From the IMG/VR virus record IMGVR_UViG_3300033148_005313, positions 1-60,999 of that record: a DNA stretch of 60,999 nt. One strand, given 5' to 3'. Positions 1 to 10,500 of this stretch are shown here, in pieces. Every line of letters begins with the position of its first letter. Position 1 is the stretch's first letter. Origin of the DNA: a virus. The translations under genes and the position numbers were made by a program. Under the pieces are notes generated by a model. It made no database searches. It saw only the letters and a list, made by a program, of their open reading frames with translations, and had not been told where the DNA came from.

Positions 1-876
1 TGGCCGGTTGCCTCCGGGCTTCCCGAAGAAGACCAGTGGCTCCGCGCAAAGGTACTGCGAGACCTTGCCACGCGCCATCGAATTTGACTTATGCCATGTC
101 CCCACCCACCCGCGCTGCCCATAGCCCGCCCACAACTCCACGTCGTTCCCAGGCGTCACTATCTGCCGCTCCGTCATCGTCCGCGCCAAGTCAAACCACT
201 CGCGCGTCCAGTTCGCGTAGGCGTCTTCGTCGCGGTCATCGTCGGTGCTGTCACCGTATTCGAGGCCGACGTTGTACGGCGGGTCTGTCAGGAGTAGTTC
301 GGGCCGCTCGCCCTGAAGCAGCGTCTCCCAGTCCGCTATCTGCGTCGCATCCCCACACATCACCCGATGCCGCCCGAGCGCATACACTTCCCCGCGCTTC
401 GAGTAGACAGGGCCTTCGACTTCCTGAGCGCCGGGGTCTTCGCGGGCGTCCTCTTCTCCGTTATTCGCGCCCGTCCGTATCAGCTCCACCTCCATCGGCT
501 CGAAGCCGACGGAACTCAGTTGCTCGAGGGGCATCGGATCGAGCAACGACAGCAGCTTGATCGGGTTGACTGTTGGGCCGCGTTCGGCGCTCGGATCACT
601 GGAACGATTGTCGCGCACCAACAGCCGTAGCGCCCTCTCGTCGTCGTGCGGATACGGCCGTACGTGAACCGGGACCTCGGTCAGGCCCTTACGCTTCGCG
701 GCCTCGACGAGGCCGTGGCCGGCCAGTAGGTAACCGTCGGAGGAGACGACGACGTTGCGGTACACGCCGTCATCTTCGATAGATTCCTCAAGCAGGCCGA
801 GCTGTGATTCGCCGTGCTCGTTGTAGTTGCTCGGATGGGGCTTCAGCCCATCGACGCCCCTCATCTCTATCAACAT
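1..876 (-). CDS. ParB-like/DNA methyltransferase fusion, partial (runs off left edge)
   Basis: The 292 visible residues begin with a ParB/Srx-like domain (about 5-90) with the GYLLAGHG and EAAKRKG..EVPVHV signature. An adenine-specific methyltransferase domain follows, with catalytic DPPY at 198-201. In this architecture the ParB-like part is often thought to bind DNA or a partner while the second domain methylates adenine (N6) or cytosine (N4). The ATG at 876 is chosen because GAGGAG lies 7 nt upstream and the stop of the previous gene is adjacent. The C-terminus with the SAM-binding motif is beyond the window edge, so completeness is unknown. Likely role: self-modification against host restriction. 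Confidence 0.85.
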   Translation of the reverse strand, partial: MLIEMRGVDGLKPHPSNYNEHGESQLGLLEESIEDDGVYRNVVVSSDGYLLAGHGLVEAAKRKGLTEVPVHVRPYPHDDERALRLLVRDNRSSDPSAERGPTVNPIKLLSLLDPMPLEQLSSVGFEPMEVELIRTGANNGEEDAREDPGAQEVEGPVYSKRGEVYALGRHRVMCGDATQIADWETLLQGERPELLLTDPPYNVGLEYGDSTDDDRDEDAYANWTREWFDLARTMTERQIVTPGNDVELWAGYGQRGWVGTWHKSNSMARGKVSQYLCAEPLVFFGKPGGNRP

Positions 877-887
877 GACAAGTCTCC

Positions 888-3074
888 TCAGACTACCCGG
901 CGCGCCGTGAACTGCGAGGCGCAGTCGAGCAGGTGCGGCCCCCAGTCATCCGCGAGCTCCGTCACCAAGAATCGATTGGCGACGAGCGTCCCGACGGCCA
1001 CGTTCCGAATCTGAAGCTGGTCGCGCCTCGAAACCTCCGGGTTGCCGGCGGTCTCGAGGCCGAGCCCGTAGGGCGACTCGTGCATCTGGTCGTACTGGTC
1101 GTTCGCCACAAAAACCGCCTCCGGCAACGCCCGGAACTCGTGCCCGTCGATGCGCCGCGCCATCTTCCAGCCGACGAACGGGACGTGGGTCGTCACGCGC
1201 TCGCGGCTGAAGTCGACGGCGTAGGCGGCGACGGCGCGTCCGTACTGGTCCTCGCCGCGGACGATGACGCGAGTGCCCTGGTCGCGCACGTTGGCCGAGT
1301 ACTCGACGGACAGGACCGCGTCATCGAGGTTGGCTGTGGCCCCGCCCTCGAAGGTGTGAAGGGTCGAGCCGACTCCTCCGCGCACCCGCGACTTGAGGAC
1401 GCCGTCGCCGGACACGAACAGCTCCACCCCGCCGAAGTCGGCGACCAGGCACATCGCGTCCCACACGGTCATGCCGACTCGGAGCTGCGGGTGCGGTCCC
1501 TCCCAATGCCACAGGGGCACGTCGGCGGCCCCGCCGTCCGTGAGCTGGCGCGTGTTGGCGACGAGGTCGGTGCGCGAAACGTGCCAGCCGCACTTCTGGC
1601 TGAGGTACAGGATCGCCTCGTTGACGGTCATGCTGTCGAGCGGCCGGAATCCCTCGTCGATCTCGGAGGTCTTGAATCGCCACGTCGCGTCGGCCATGCG
1701 CAGGTTCAGCCGGTGCCCCTGCCTCCACTGCGGCTCCTGCCGCGTGGTTACCTCGTCCACGTACCCCGCGAACTTGTGCCACATCTCATAGCTGTCGTTC
1801 GTGTAGCGGAACCCCGTGTCGATCTCGACGTAGCGCCAGCGATACTCGCCCTCGAAGGTCACGTCGGGCGCGAGCAGCGACTCGATCATGGCCGTGTTGG
1901 CCGTGAGGTCGTCGGGCTGCTCGACGGTGACCTTCACGACGCCGGGCGACCAGGCGAGGTCCGAGTAGTCCGCCGGCGACGGCGCCACCAGCACCGGGTC
2001 CCAGTAGAGGTCCACGCCGGCGAGCGCCGGGAAGGCGTACATCGAGTGGGGGGACCCGCCCGTCGTGACCAGGTCACAGGTGAACTCGGCCTCGTAGGCC
2101 GTGACGTTCAGCTCCGGTGTATCGGCCCGCTTCACCTCGACGTCCGTGTCCTCGGGGGCGAACTTGTGGTAGTCGTCGTTCAGGATGTAGGTCGGGGTCG
2201 TGAGACGATCCTCGAAGATCGGATGGAGCTGACTCTCGAAGCTCGACTTCTCGTCGCCGAGGCCCGGCACCAGCGGCCGCAGCTCGTTCCACCACCACTG
2301 CATCGCCTGCCCGGTAGCCTCGACGCGGATAGGCCCCTGCTGCGCGTGGGCGCCGCCGCCCGGCTCGTGGTAGGTCGCCCATGACTCGCCGCCGTTGAAA
2401 CTAATTGCAATATTGTCGCGGACGTGGAGCACGATGACGATGGCCGTCTTGTACTCCTGGCCTTCCGGATACATCGACCAGTCCTTGCCCCACGGATTCG
2501 GAAGGTCCATCCGCCAGTGCCACTCGCCGCCGTCGGCCTTGAAGAGCTGCGGGCCGTTCTCCGTGGTCCACTGGATCGCCCACGTCCCGCCGCCCCACAC
2601 GACGTTCAAGTATGGCTCGACTGTCGACAGCTCGTCGAAGTGGAGGCCCCCCCACCCCACCGTGAACGAGAACCACGGATCCTCGGGTAGATCAAAGTCG
2701 GAGTCGAGCCAGTAGTCCACGTCCGGATAGACATAGAGCTGGTAGCAGAACCGTCGTTTGAACGCGAACTGCGCCGTCGAGTCCTCCCACCCGCCGGTCG
2801 GCTGGGAGGGCCTGGTCGACCCGCCCGTCCAGTGGGTGAGTAGCGTGTCGCGCGGCACGACCTCGAAGTTCGGGACGACGACGCCGAGCTCGTGGATCAG
2901 CCGCGTGGTCGGCTTGTGGACGCCGCCGCTCACGATCGTGGATGGCCGGCAGTTGCGCCACGTCTGCGTGAGGATGTCCCGCACCCACCAGCCCGGGTCG
3001 GAGCAGAAGCCATCGGCCCCCGGCTCGAAGAGACGGACTGAAGTCATCGGGTAGAGGCGGGTGGACTCGGCCAT
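888..3074 (-). CDS. Distal tail / hub-like structural protein
   Basis: 728 residues, last gene of the tail cluster before the methyltransferase. The C-terminal half (about 400-690) has the alternating beta pattern and 'VWDAMCLVADFGGVELF...DGVLKSR' style typical of phage baseplate or tail-hub proteins, in which a hydrophobic helix is followed by a strand and 'dG.l'. Residues near 230 read SFNGGESW, close to an Asp-box turn as in the neighbour. It starts at the stop of the upstream gene (1-nt overlap). Function is inferred from position and fold-like pattern only; it could instead be an adhesin. Confidence 0.6.
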   Translation of the reverse strand: MAESTRLYPMTSVRLFEPGADGFCSDPGWWVRDILTQTWRNCRPSTIVSGGVHKPTTRLIHELGVVVPNFEVVPRDTLLTHWTGGSTRPSQPTGGWEDSTAQFAFKRRFCYQLYVYPDVDYWLDSDFDLPEDPWFSFTVGWGGLHFDELSTVEPYLNVVWGGGTWAIQWTTENGPQLFKADGGEWHWRMDLPNPWGKDWSMYPEGQEYKTAIVIVLHVRDNIAISFNGGESWATYHEPGGGAHAQQGPIRVEATGQAMQWWWNELRPLVPGLGDEKSSFESQLHPIFEDRLTTPTYILNDDYHKFAPEDTDVEVKRADTPELNVTAYEAEFTCDLVTTGGSPHSMYAFPALAGVDLYWDPVLVAPSPADYSDLAWSPGVVKVTVEQPDDLTANTAMIESLLAPDVTFEGEYRWRYVEIDTGFRYTNDSYEMWHKFAGYVDEVTTRQEPQWRQGHRLNLRMADATWRFKTSEIDEGFRPLDSMTVNEAILYLSQKCGWHVSRTDLVANTRQLTDGGAADVPLWHWEGPHPQLRVGMTVWDAMCLVADFGGVELFVSGDGVLKSRVRGGVGSTLHTFEGGATANLDDAVLSVEYSANVRDQGTRVIVRGEDQYGRAVAAYAVDFSRERVTTHVPFVGWKMARRIDGHEFRALPEAVFVANDQYDQMHESPYGLGLETAGNPEVSRRDQLQIRNVAVGTLVANRFLVTELADDWGPHLLDCASQFTARRVV

Positions 3075-4060
3075 CAGTCCCAGTCCTCCGTGTTCGCAGC
3101 GTCGAGCTTGCCCTGAACATACTGCACGGCGTCTGTAGGGTCAACGTAAAAGAAGGTGAAGCTGTCGTCGACCTCCTGCCTCAGGCTGCCCCGAGAATCC
3201 TGGGCGGCGACGATCACCTTCTCGGCGGAGTCCCCACCGAGGTTGATCCATGTGCCAACCGAGTCGATCTGGACCCAGTAGAGTATACGGCGGCAGTAGC
3301 TCGCTCCGTCGTGGACCATGACGCAGATGATTCCGCGGTGCGCCGACAGCTCCGCGACGGGAACGTCTCGGTCTGCTATCGCTAGGTTGGGCACTTCCCA
3401 GGTCCTCCCGTTGTCGTGGCTGTTCGCCGCGTACACGTCGGCTCCTCGTCCGAAGACGAGAATGAGCTGCCCCGGTATCTGCATGATGCTCGGCGAGTGA
3501 TCGTCGAGCTGCGCCGGCCAGAGGACCGTCTCCGCGGCCACGGAGTCGTCCCCCCAGTAGCGACGTCGTATCATCTGCCCCGAGAGGTTGGTGTAGTACA
3601 CCTGCATGGAGCCCTCGGAGTCGCGCAGGTGGTCGAGGTCGATGCTGCGGATCTTCAGGACGGCCGCGATGTACTCGCGGGTGTAGGCGTAGCCGTTCGG
3701 GCCGATAGCCTCGACGGCGTCGGCGTTCAGGCCGATGCCGTACTGCCAGCGCAGGCCAACCCCCTCGACGTAGCCCCAGAGCTCCGGGAGGCTCGTGCTC
3801 GTCCAATGTCCCCAGCCGTCGGAGTCGAGTTCCTCGACGGCCTCCCACTCCGCGCCGTCGGTAGGCGCCCGGCGCCAGAGCGTGATGAAGTCCGTCTCAT
3901 TCGGCGCGAGTACCCCGCCCTCCAACACGTTCCCGTGCGCCCGCCCGTCAACGATCTTGTCGGTGACGATACGGTACTTGGTGCCGGGGACGATGACCCA
4001 GGTCCCGCACCGGAGCGCCGTGTTGGCGGTTGTGCCGCGCCGCCCTATCAGGAGAAGCAT
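3074..4060 (-). CDS. Tail protein with Asp-box (sialidase-type propeller) motif
   Basis: 328 residues. SHDNGRTW fits the Asp-box pattern S-x-D-x-G-x-T-W found in beta-propeller sialidases and in phage receptor-binding proteins. Around it are repeated short beta-strand segments, as expected for a propeller or fibre. One clear box is too few to claim an enzyme, so a structural or carbohydrate-binding role in the tail tip is more likely. The start at 4060 abuts the stop of the upstream 296-residue gene. Confidence 0.55.
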   Translation of the reverse strand: MLLLIGRRGTTANTALRCGTWVIVPGTKYRIVTDKIVDGRAHGNVLEGGVLAPNETDFITLWRRAPTDGAEWEAVEELDSDGWGHWTSTSLPELWGYVEGVGLRWQYGIGLNADAVEAIGPNGYAYTREYIAAVLKIRSIDLDHLRDSEGSMQVYYTNLSGQMIRRRYWGDDSVAAETVLWPAQLDDHSPSIMQIPGQLILVFGRGADVYAANSHDNGRTWEVPNLAIADRDVPVAELSAHRGIICVMVHDGASYCRRILYWVQIDSVGTWINLGGDSAEKVIVAAQDSRGSLRQEVDDSFTFFYVDPTDAVQYVQGKLDAANTEDWD

Positions 4061-4951
4061 CTAGTCATCCTCGCGCCAGCCAAGCAGCGAAGCGGTCACT
4101 ATCGCACCGCCCAGCGTAGAGAGCGCCCGAACCTCCACGTCGGTTTTCTCCGAGAACTTGTAGGGTAACGCGAACTCGCAGCACCAGAGGTTGTCGAGCG
4201 TTAGGGTGCCGAACTTGTAGCGCCAGATACCGCCGAACTCGCGGACCCAGAAGGCAATCTCGCAGCCCTTTGTCGAGCTCTCCGAACCAGACCAGAAGGT
4301 GAGGTAAGTTGTCTGGTCAGCGGGCACCGTATGTATGCAGGCGTGCGACTCGGCCTCCTGGGGCTCGATCTGATCCAGGGTGTTGTCCTCCGCGTTGTTC
4401 TTGATCGTGATGGTGCCCTCGTTGTAGCCCGTGCTCCCCGCCGTCGCTACCCAGCACTTCGTCACGCGGAGGAACGAGGCGTCTGTCAGGACGTGCGTCG
4501 TCCCGTTCATCGTGACTGTTTCCTGTAGGACTTCGTAGCTCGCGTCCAGGCCCTTGACCACGACGGTTCGCGCGCCGTTGCCTACCGGGGCGCCATCGTC
4601 GTCGGTGTCATCGCTTATCACGTAGAGGCGCTCTGCCGAGGTGAGGTAGGTGTAGAGGTCGGAGCCGTGATAGACGGTCTCCCACGCGCCCCCTACGGCA
4701 GCATTGTGGCCGAACCTGCGCACGGGATAGTGGCCGGACAGCCCCTCGGAAATGGCATCTCCGTGTGAGACGCTGATAACTATGGGGCGATTACCGTCCT
4801 GCTTGACGCCGTAGAGGGCACCATCCTCGTCGATGAATTCAGCGCCGGTTTTCTGGTGGTGCGCCGTGCCGTCCCAGTGGGTCGCTACGGTGTACTCAGT
4901 CGTTCCTGAGCCGCTTGCTGGCTCTACTACGTTGTCGCTAGTCTTGCCCAT
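4061..4951 (-). CDS. Putative virion structural (fibre/decoration) protein
   Basis: 296 residues, no recognised catalytic motif. The sequence is rich in T, G, V and D and predicted beta-strand, with a low-complexity opening (ASGSGTTEYTVATHWDGTAHH). Such proteins in tail clusters are usually fibre or decoration subunits. It lies between two other large structural genes with tight spacing, so it should be co-translated with them. I do not recognise a named family with certainty. Confidence 0.5.
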   Translation of the reverse strand: MGKTSDNVVEPASGSGTTEYTVATHWDGTAHHQKTGAEFIDEDGALYGVKQDGNRPIVISVSHGDAISEGLSGHYPVRRFGHNAAVGGAWETVYHGSDLYTYLTSAERLYVISDDTDDDGAPVGNGARTVVVKGLDASYEVLQETVTMNGTTHVLTDASFLRVTKCWVATAGSTGYNEGTITIKNNAEDNTLDQIEPQEAESHACIHTVPADQTTYLTFWSGSESSTKGCEIAFWVREFGGIWRYKFGTLTLDNLWCCEFALPYKFSEKTDVEVRALSTLGGAIVTASLLGWREDD

Positions 4952-4963
4952 CGCGTTGCTCCT

Positions 4964-7147
4964 CTAACTGATGGCCTGCTCCAGCGGGTCGTACTGCGTC
5001 TCGGGGTAGTTGTCGCCCATTGTGTCAGCGTTCGGGTAGCAGATACTGAAAGCGTAGAGGCCGGAAAGCGTGTTCGGCGGCTCCTCGTCATCGGTCAGCG
5101 CGTCCTCGCAGGCCGCCGTGTTTTTGTGGCAGAGGAAGACCTCGCCGACGCGCTCGATGATCGAAGCGAAGGATACCAGCGAGTAGGCCGTGGTGAGGTC
5201 GAGTCCGCTCGGGTGCCCGATGATTCGGTCGAAGAACCGCATCGTCTCCTCGGCGAGGTTCGCGCTGCCCAAGTTGTCCTCCAAGGCATCGTAGTACTCG
5301 TAAGCCGCGTCGGTGTGGAAGCTCGCGCCGCCCTCGTAGTACTCCCGCCCCTCGTGGGTCTTCAGGATCACCCGACCCGTGTCGGCCTTTGCGAGCACCG
5401 GTTCACCGATGATCCACTCGCCGGCGCCGAAGCCGGAGAGGCACATCGACACCACGCGCTCGAGCAGAGGGTACGGGTCCCGCGCCATGATCTGCACGAT
5501 GACGGTCTGCGCCCCGGCATCTACCATGATGCTGCGCGTGACCGTGCCCGACTCGAAGTCGTAGCTGAACTCCGTGGTCCGGCTCGCGTCGCTCCGATGG
5601 TTGTCGTTCAGTGTCGAGTACCAGCGGAACGGAAGCGTGAGTTGGAGCACGCCGGCGGCCGGCGCCGTGATCGGAATCTCGAGGTTCTGCCACCCGAGCC
5701 ACGAGTAGACGCCCTCGTTGAAGGGGCGCTCGGGGTAGTAGTAGTTCGCCTTCCGCGTCAGGTAAATCACCGGACAACCCTCGGGCGCGAGGCCCAGGGG
5801 CACGTCGTCCATCCGACCCTCGAAGTCGCAGGGGATTGTCAGCGTGAGCGAGCCGTCAGCGATGACCACGAAGTACCCGTCCGAGTTCGGTCGGGTCACC
5901 CCGCCGGTCGGCGCCCAGCTCGGGTGAGACAGCGCATCGTTCGGCCCGTAGATTCCCACGTCGTCCCTGCGTTCCAGATACACACCGTGGAAGTCACAGT
6001 CCGCGTGGCAGCTCGTCGCGCTGATGGGCGGCACCCGCTGGACGATGTTGAGGTCATCGTCTCGGACGGGTTCTTCGCGGGCGGAAGCCTCGGTGATCGC
6101 GAGGGTCCAGGAGGCGCCGGAATGGAGGTCGTACTGGTCAGCGGCTGTGCGGTACGTGAGGCCGGAGACGAGGCCGGCGGTCTGCACCCAGGTCCCGACT
6201 GCGCGGAGCTGGTTGACGGTCGGGTAGACCACGTCGCCCAGGACGGCAGGGATGCCCGTCTCCGTGTCCCAGTTCAGCGTGTCGGGCACGTAGTTGTTGG
6301 CCCGGAAGCCACCGTTGATGCGGAGGTCCCCCATCAGCTTCCCGACGCGATTCCAGACACCCACGACGGAGAGGTCCACGATGTACGGCGGGTTGTACTC
6401 TATCGCTCGCGTCAGTGCCCCAGCATTGCTCTTTTCCTCTACGTCGAGGCCACCGGATTTCCCGTTGAGGTAGACGCCGACCGCAGGCTCCGGGTGAGGG
6501 TAGTGATAGCGTGCGAAGTTGACCGTCCCGTCATCCCATTCGAGGTTAGATAGCTTCGCGTAGGTGACCCCGGCGACGCCTTTGTGTTGGTCAATTTCTA
6601 TTCTCAGGTACTCGACGGCGCCGGCATAGGGGCTCCATGGGGCGGGTGGGGGATTGGTGCCCGAGTCCTCTAGGGCGCCGAAGGTGACGACCCAACTAAC
6701 GGGCGCAATATCCTCCCACTTGTCCGTGTACGTGACTTCCTTCGCGTAGACCGGGGCGTTCTCTCGTCCCGCTCCCGGCGACGTACTCTCGGTCCTCCAT
6801 ATCTCTCGAGCGGTGATGGAGAAGTCGAACTCTGCTTCTACATCCCAAGGCGTATCACTGTCCGCGTAGAAGTAGAAGACCTCGTAAGCCAGGACGCCCT
6901 CGGTCTGTTCGATGACCAGCGCGAAGTAGAGGAAGCCCCCGAGCTCCTGCCGGGCCATGTCCGGGTCAACGACGACGCCTTCGTACCCCTGCGTCACGTC
7001 CACGATCTTGCAGCGAATACCACCCGCCTCGATGGAGATATACTCGGTAGCAGCCGAGATGAATAGCGGGGACTGCTCCTGGTTGAAAACACCAAGGCTC
7101 CCAGTAATGTGGGCGCCGCCGTCCTTCACCTGGGTCTTGGTCGCCAT
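4964..7147 (-). CDS. Large tail structural protein (possible tail fibre or Dit/Tal-region protein)
   Basis: 727 residues, second protein after the tape measure, a place usually held by distal-tail or tail-fibre proteins in siphophages. It is beta-rich throughout with many aromatic and D/G/N turns, no signal peptide and no coiled coil. Residues about 30-210 look like a jelly-roll or carbohydrate-binding-like module (strands ending with GTVNFARYHY). The C-terminal ~100 residues are more helical. Named only by position and composition. Confidence 0.5.
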   Translation of the reverse strand: MATKTQVKDGGAHITGSLGVFNQEQSPLFISAATEYISIEAGGIRCKIVDVTQGYEGVVVDPDMARQELGGFLYFALVIEQTEGVLAYEVFYFYADSDTPWDVEAEFDFSITAREIWRTESTSPGAGRENAPVYAKEVTYTDKWEDIAPVSWVVTFGALEDSGTNPPPAPWSPYAGAVEYLRIEIDQHKGVAGVTYAKLSNLEWDDGTVNFARYHYPHPEPAVGVYLNGKSGGLDVEEKSNAGALTRAIEYNPPYIVDLSVVGVWNRVGKLMGDLRINGGFRANNYVPDTLNWDTETGIPAVLGDVVYPTVNQLRAVGTWVQTAGLVSGLTYRTAADQYDLHSGASWTLAITEASAREEPVRDDDLNIVQRVPPISATSCHADCDFHGVYLERRDDVGIYGPNDALSHPSWAPTGGVTRPNSDGYFVVIADGSLTLTIPCDFEGRMDDVPLGLAPEGCPVIYLTRKANYYYPERPFNEGVYSWLGWQNLEIPITAPAAGVLQLTLPFRWYSTLNDNHRSDASRTTEFSYDFESGTVTRSIMVDAGAQTVIVQIMARDPYPLLERVVSMCLSGFGAGEWIIGEPVLAKADTGRVILKTHEGREYYEGGASFHTDAAYEYYDALEDNLGSANLAEETMRFFDRIIGHPSGLDLTTAYSLVSFASIIERVGEVFLCHKNTAACEDALTDDEEPPNTLSGLYAFSICYPNADTMGDNYPETQYDPLEQAIS

Positions 7148-7159
7148 GCGGTCCTTGTC

Positions 7160-7417
7160 CTACTCAGCGTGGGCGAGTGCGCCGGGTCCGCTGAACTTCC
7201 ACTCTTCCTCGACGAATGGAACCGACTCAGCGACGTTCACCATATCCGTGTAGCAGGTGTTGCAGTACTGCTCTTGCCCGAGCTTGTGCTTGCATTGGTA
7301 GCAGGCTGGCTGGACCTTCTCCAAGCACCCCAGGAACAGCCCGCCCAGGAAGAAGGCCACCAACAGCACCGCCAGCACCACAACGTTGAGCCTCACGTAG
7401 ATCGACTTGCCGCTCAT
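7160..7417 (-). CDS. Small membrane-anchored Cys-rich protein
   Basis: 85 residues: a hydrophobic segment at about 10-30, then two CxxC pairs (CYQC and CNTC) that make a compact zinc ribbon, then an acidic tail. A weak lipobox-like FLGC ends the hydrophobic stretch, so a lipoprotein is possible. The gene lies between the tape measure and the large tail protein. It might take part in membrane-proximal tail or injection functions, or superinfection exclusion; neither is shown. Confidence 0.6.
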   Translation of the reverse strand: MSGKSIYVRLNVVVLAVLLVAFFLGGLFLGCLEKVQPACYQCKHKLGQEQYCNTCYTDMVNVAESVPFVEEEWKFSGPGALAHAE

Positions 7418-7418
7418 G

Positions 7419-7547
7419 TCAGGTCTCCCGCAGAAACAGAATCAGCCCCTCGGGGCGTCGTCGGGAGACGGGCCACCCGTCGGGGCTGAAGATGCAGTGC
7501 GAAGCTATGGTCGATGCCGCGGCCCGTCTCCCACCTGTATACAACAC
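7419..7547 (-). CDS. Possible 42-residue peptide with GTG start
   Basis: Fills the 150-nt space between tape measure and the next gene. GTG at 7547 follows GGGGAG by 6 nt, and its TGA ends one base before the next ATG, which would couple translation. The sequence contains IFSPDGWPVSRRRPEGLILF, which reads like real protein. Too short to be certain. Confidence 0.35.
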   Translation of the reverse strand: MLYTGGRRAAASTIASHCIFSPDGWPVSRRRPEGLILFLRET

Positions 7548-7571
7548 ATTTCGCTCCCCGTCGGCCTCCCG

Positions 7572-10500
7572 CTATCGCCCGTAGCCGAACTGCCCGTGGC
7601 CGGCCATCGTGCCGACGCGGGACTGGTGATAGTTGGCCTGGACCTGAAGCTCCTGCGACCACATCTCGAGCCCGCGCATCAAGGTCATTATGCCGGGCGA
7701 CATGCCCCCGGGCATCTGCGTCACCGGGAGACCGGCCTGCTGCAACTGGCCGCGGCCGCCGACGTACTGCTGCCAGTTGGTCGCCAGTTTCTCTCGCCGG
7801 GCGTCGATCTCGGCCGCGCGCTCGCGGAGCTCGATGCTCTTCTCGATGTGCCCGGCCTCGATACGCCGCAGCTCGTTGGTGCGCTCGATCGCCGAGAGCT
7901 GCGTCTGCATCGCCGCCGTCTGCTTATCGACGAACCGCTCCTTGAAGAACGCGCTGGCGAGCTGCTCCATCTCTCCGAGCCCGGCGCCCATGAGCTGTAG
8001 GGCCGCGATGTCACGGATGCCCTGGTTCTGCATCGCAGCCTGACGCTGTTGCTCGGGGGTCATCGCCCCGAGCTGCCCTCCTGTAACTCCAAGGAAGCCG
8101 GCCGCGGCGAGCTGCGGAATCTCGTTGATGAACTGGATGGCCTTCTGCATCGTCGCGGCCTGGGCGACGTAGCCGCCGACCGGCTGGTCTCCGAACCACT
8201 TCTTCGATGCTTTGGTGAAGGCGTCGATCTGATCCTTGAGTCGTCGCTCCAGGGCGCCCGACGCCTCGATCAGACCCTCGATCCCGTCCTTCGTCGCGCG
8301 GAGTTGCTCGGCAAGCATCATGGTCGGGTCGGCGTACTGCTTCTCCAGCGCCTTCTGCGCCTTGTCGACGGCGCTGGAAATCTCCATGAGCGCGTCCGCG
8401 TCCATGAAGCCTTCCATGTCACCGACCATCGCCTTGCCGAGCTCCTTGAACTTCGCGATGGCCCTGTCGACGACGCCGCGCGACTTGGCGAGGGTGCCGG
8501 TGAAACGATCGGCGAAGGCCAGCGCCTTGGCGATGGCGGGGTTGAAGGTAGCGTCAAAGGCCGCCGCGCCCTCACGGAAGCCGCGGAAGAAGCGCGCACC
8601 TGCCCCTTCGCCCTCCTCCAGTTTCGCGGTCATCATATCTATCGCCCCGCTGCTCTTATCGAGCAACTCGGACACGTCCAGCTCCCTCAAGAACTCGGCC
8701 CCCACCTTGAGCGACGTAGCAGTAGCCACCAGTCTGCGGTAGGTCTTAGATACTATGGCAAAGAGCCCAAACAGATCCTCCATCTTGTTTTCCATCGCTC
8801 TGAACGTCCAGTGCAATAGAGTCATCGTGAGCGTCAGCGCCTCTTTGACGATGATTACGAACAACTCGAACGTCGTCCTGGAGTCCTCGGTGAAGACCTT
8901 CTCCATCACGGCGCTAAGCCCGTACATGACGCCGACGACGAGTCTCCCCGATACTTGGAAAAACCCGACGATGGTCTTCCATACGGCTTCTATCGTCGCC
9001 GCCCCCTCAGGGGTCGACAACAACTTGAATCCCTCCGATAGGACAGTGAAAACCGTGGCTCCGATATTCCCCATGATCTGCAGGTAGGTGGCGATGGTGT
9101 TGATGACCTTGGGCCACAACTGCGCGATGTTGATCTTCGAGAGCCACTTGGTGAAGAGTCGCTCGCCCATCCTGGCCGCCGCCCCGAGCGCGTTGGCGAA
9201 GTTCTTGATCTGGTCGGACTCGGCGAGCTTGTTGACGAACGCCGCCAGCGACCGCAGCGCGTCGGCTAACGGCTTGCGCATCTTCTCGGTCAGCGTTATC
9301 GCCAGCTCCTCGATGGAGGATATGAGGAACTTGAACTGCCCACCGACCCCGGACGTCTGGATCGCCGCCTGTGTAAACGCTTGCTGCGTCGCGGTGACCG
9401 CGCGGGTGAGCTTGTTGAACTCGACCGTCCCCCCGCGCGCGAAGGCCAGCGCGCCCTCCACGCCGCGCGCCCCGAAGACCACGAACTGCTCCGACGTACT
9501 CAGGCCCGCGCGCTCGAGGTTCTTGAGCGCCTCGGTAAGACCAACCACGGCGGGGTTGACTTTGTGGGCAAGGCCCTTCCCGAGGTGCATCTCAAGGATC
9601 TTGCCGGTGATCGGCGTCTGGGCGGAGAGTGCCATCAGCATCCGACGCATCGCCGTGCCGGCGCGCGACGCGTCGAGTCCTGCGTTGAACATCATCATCA
9701 GGAAGCCGACGGTCTGCTCGAACGTGGCCCCGACGGCCTTCGCGGACTGCGACGCGTAAGATAATGCTTGGGCGAGCTTGCTGAACGTCGCGGCGGAGTA
9801 CTTGTTGGCCGCGGCGAGCACGTTGGCGATGCGAGTCGAGTCGGTGGCCCGCATGTTGAAGATTCGGATCTGAGTCGCCACCAGCTCGGCCGCCTCCGCG
9901 AGGTCGGCGCCCAGCGCCTCGGACAGCTTCGTGACTCCGGCGATCATGCCGGCGATGTCGGCCTCGGAGAAGCCCATCGACGCCAGGGAGAACGCGCCGC
10001 CGGCAAGTTCTCCGGGCCGGAAGGTCGAGGTCTTGGCGATGGAGCGGATGGTCTTCTCAAGGAAGCCCATCTGCGCCATGTTCTTCGAGAGCACACCGCC
10101 GACGCGCAGCATCGCCGTCTCGAAGTCGACGGCGAACTTCAACGCCATGCCAAGCGCGCCGATGATTCCGACATTGATCCCGACGGCGATCTTGAGGATG
10201 GTGGCGTTGATGCGGAACCACGCTCGCGCGAGGACGCGCACACCTCTTACGATGGCAGCAACGTATCGGGGGATCGCCTTGAGGTCTTCGACAATCGCGC
10301 CGACAACCTTCTTGACGGCAACGAAACCGGCCGCAGCCGCGATGGCCGGGGTTGGTATCTTAGAGGCCAGAAAACCAAGGCCTCCTACATCTCCCATTCC
10401 TCCGCCACCTCCACCTCCGAACCCCCCAGGATCACCCCCGCCCCCACCCCCACCTCCGCCGACGAAGCGCCCCTGCGCGTCGCGCTTCTGACCCTGCGCC

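Noticed and set aside
933-2384. Plus-strand ORF of 483 codons opposite the distal tail gene
   Set aside because: Antisense shadow of a GC-rich gene; no start signal or family.
7414-7662. Minus-strand ORF of 82 codons across the end of the tape measure
   Set aside because: It lies in another frame of the tape-measure coding region and is overtaken by a better GTG candidate at 7547.
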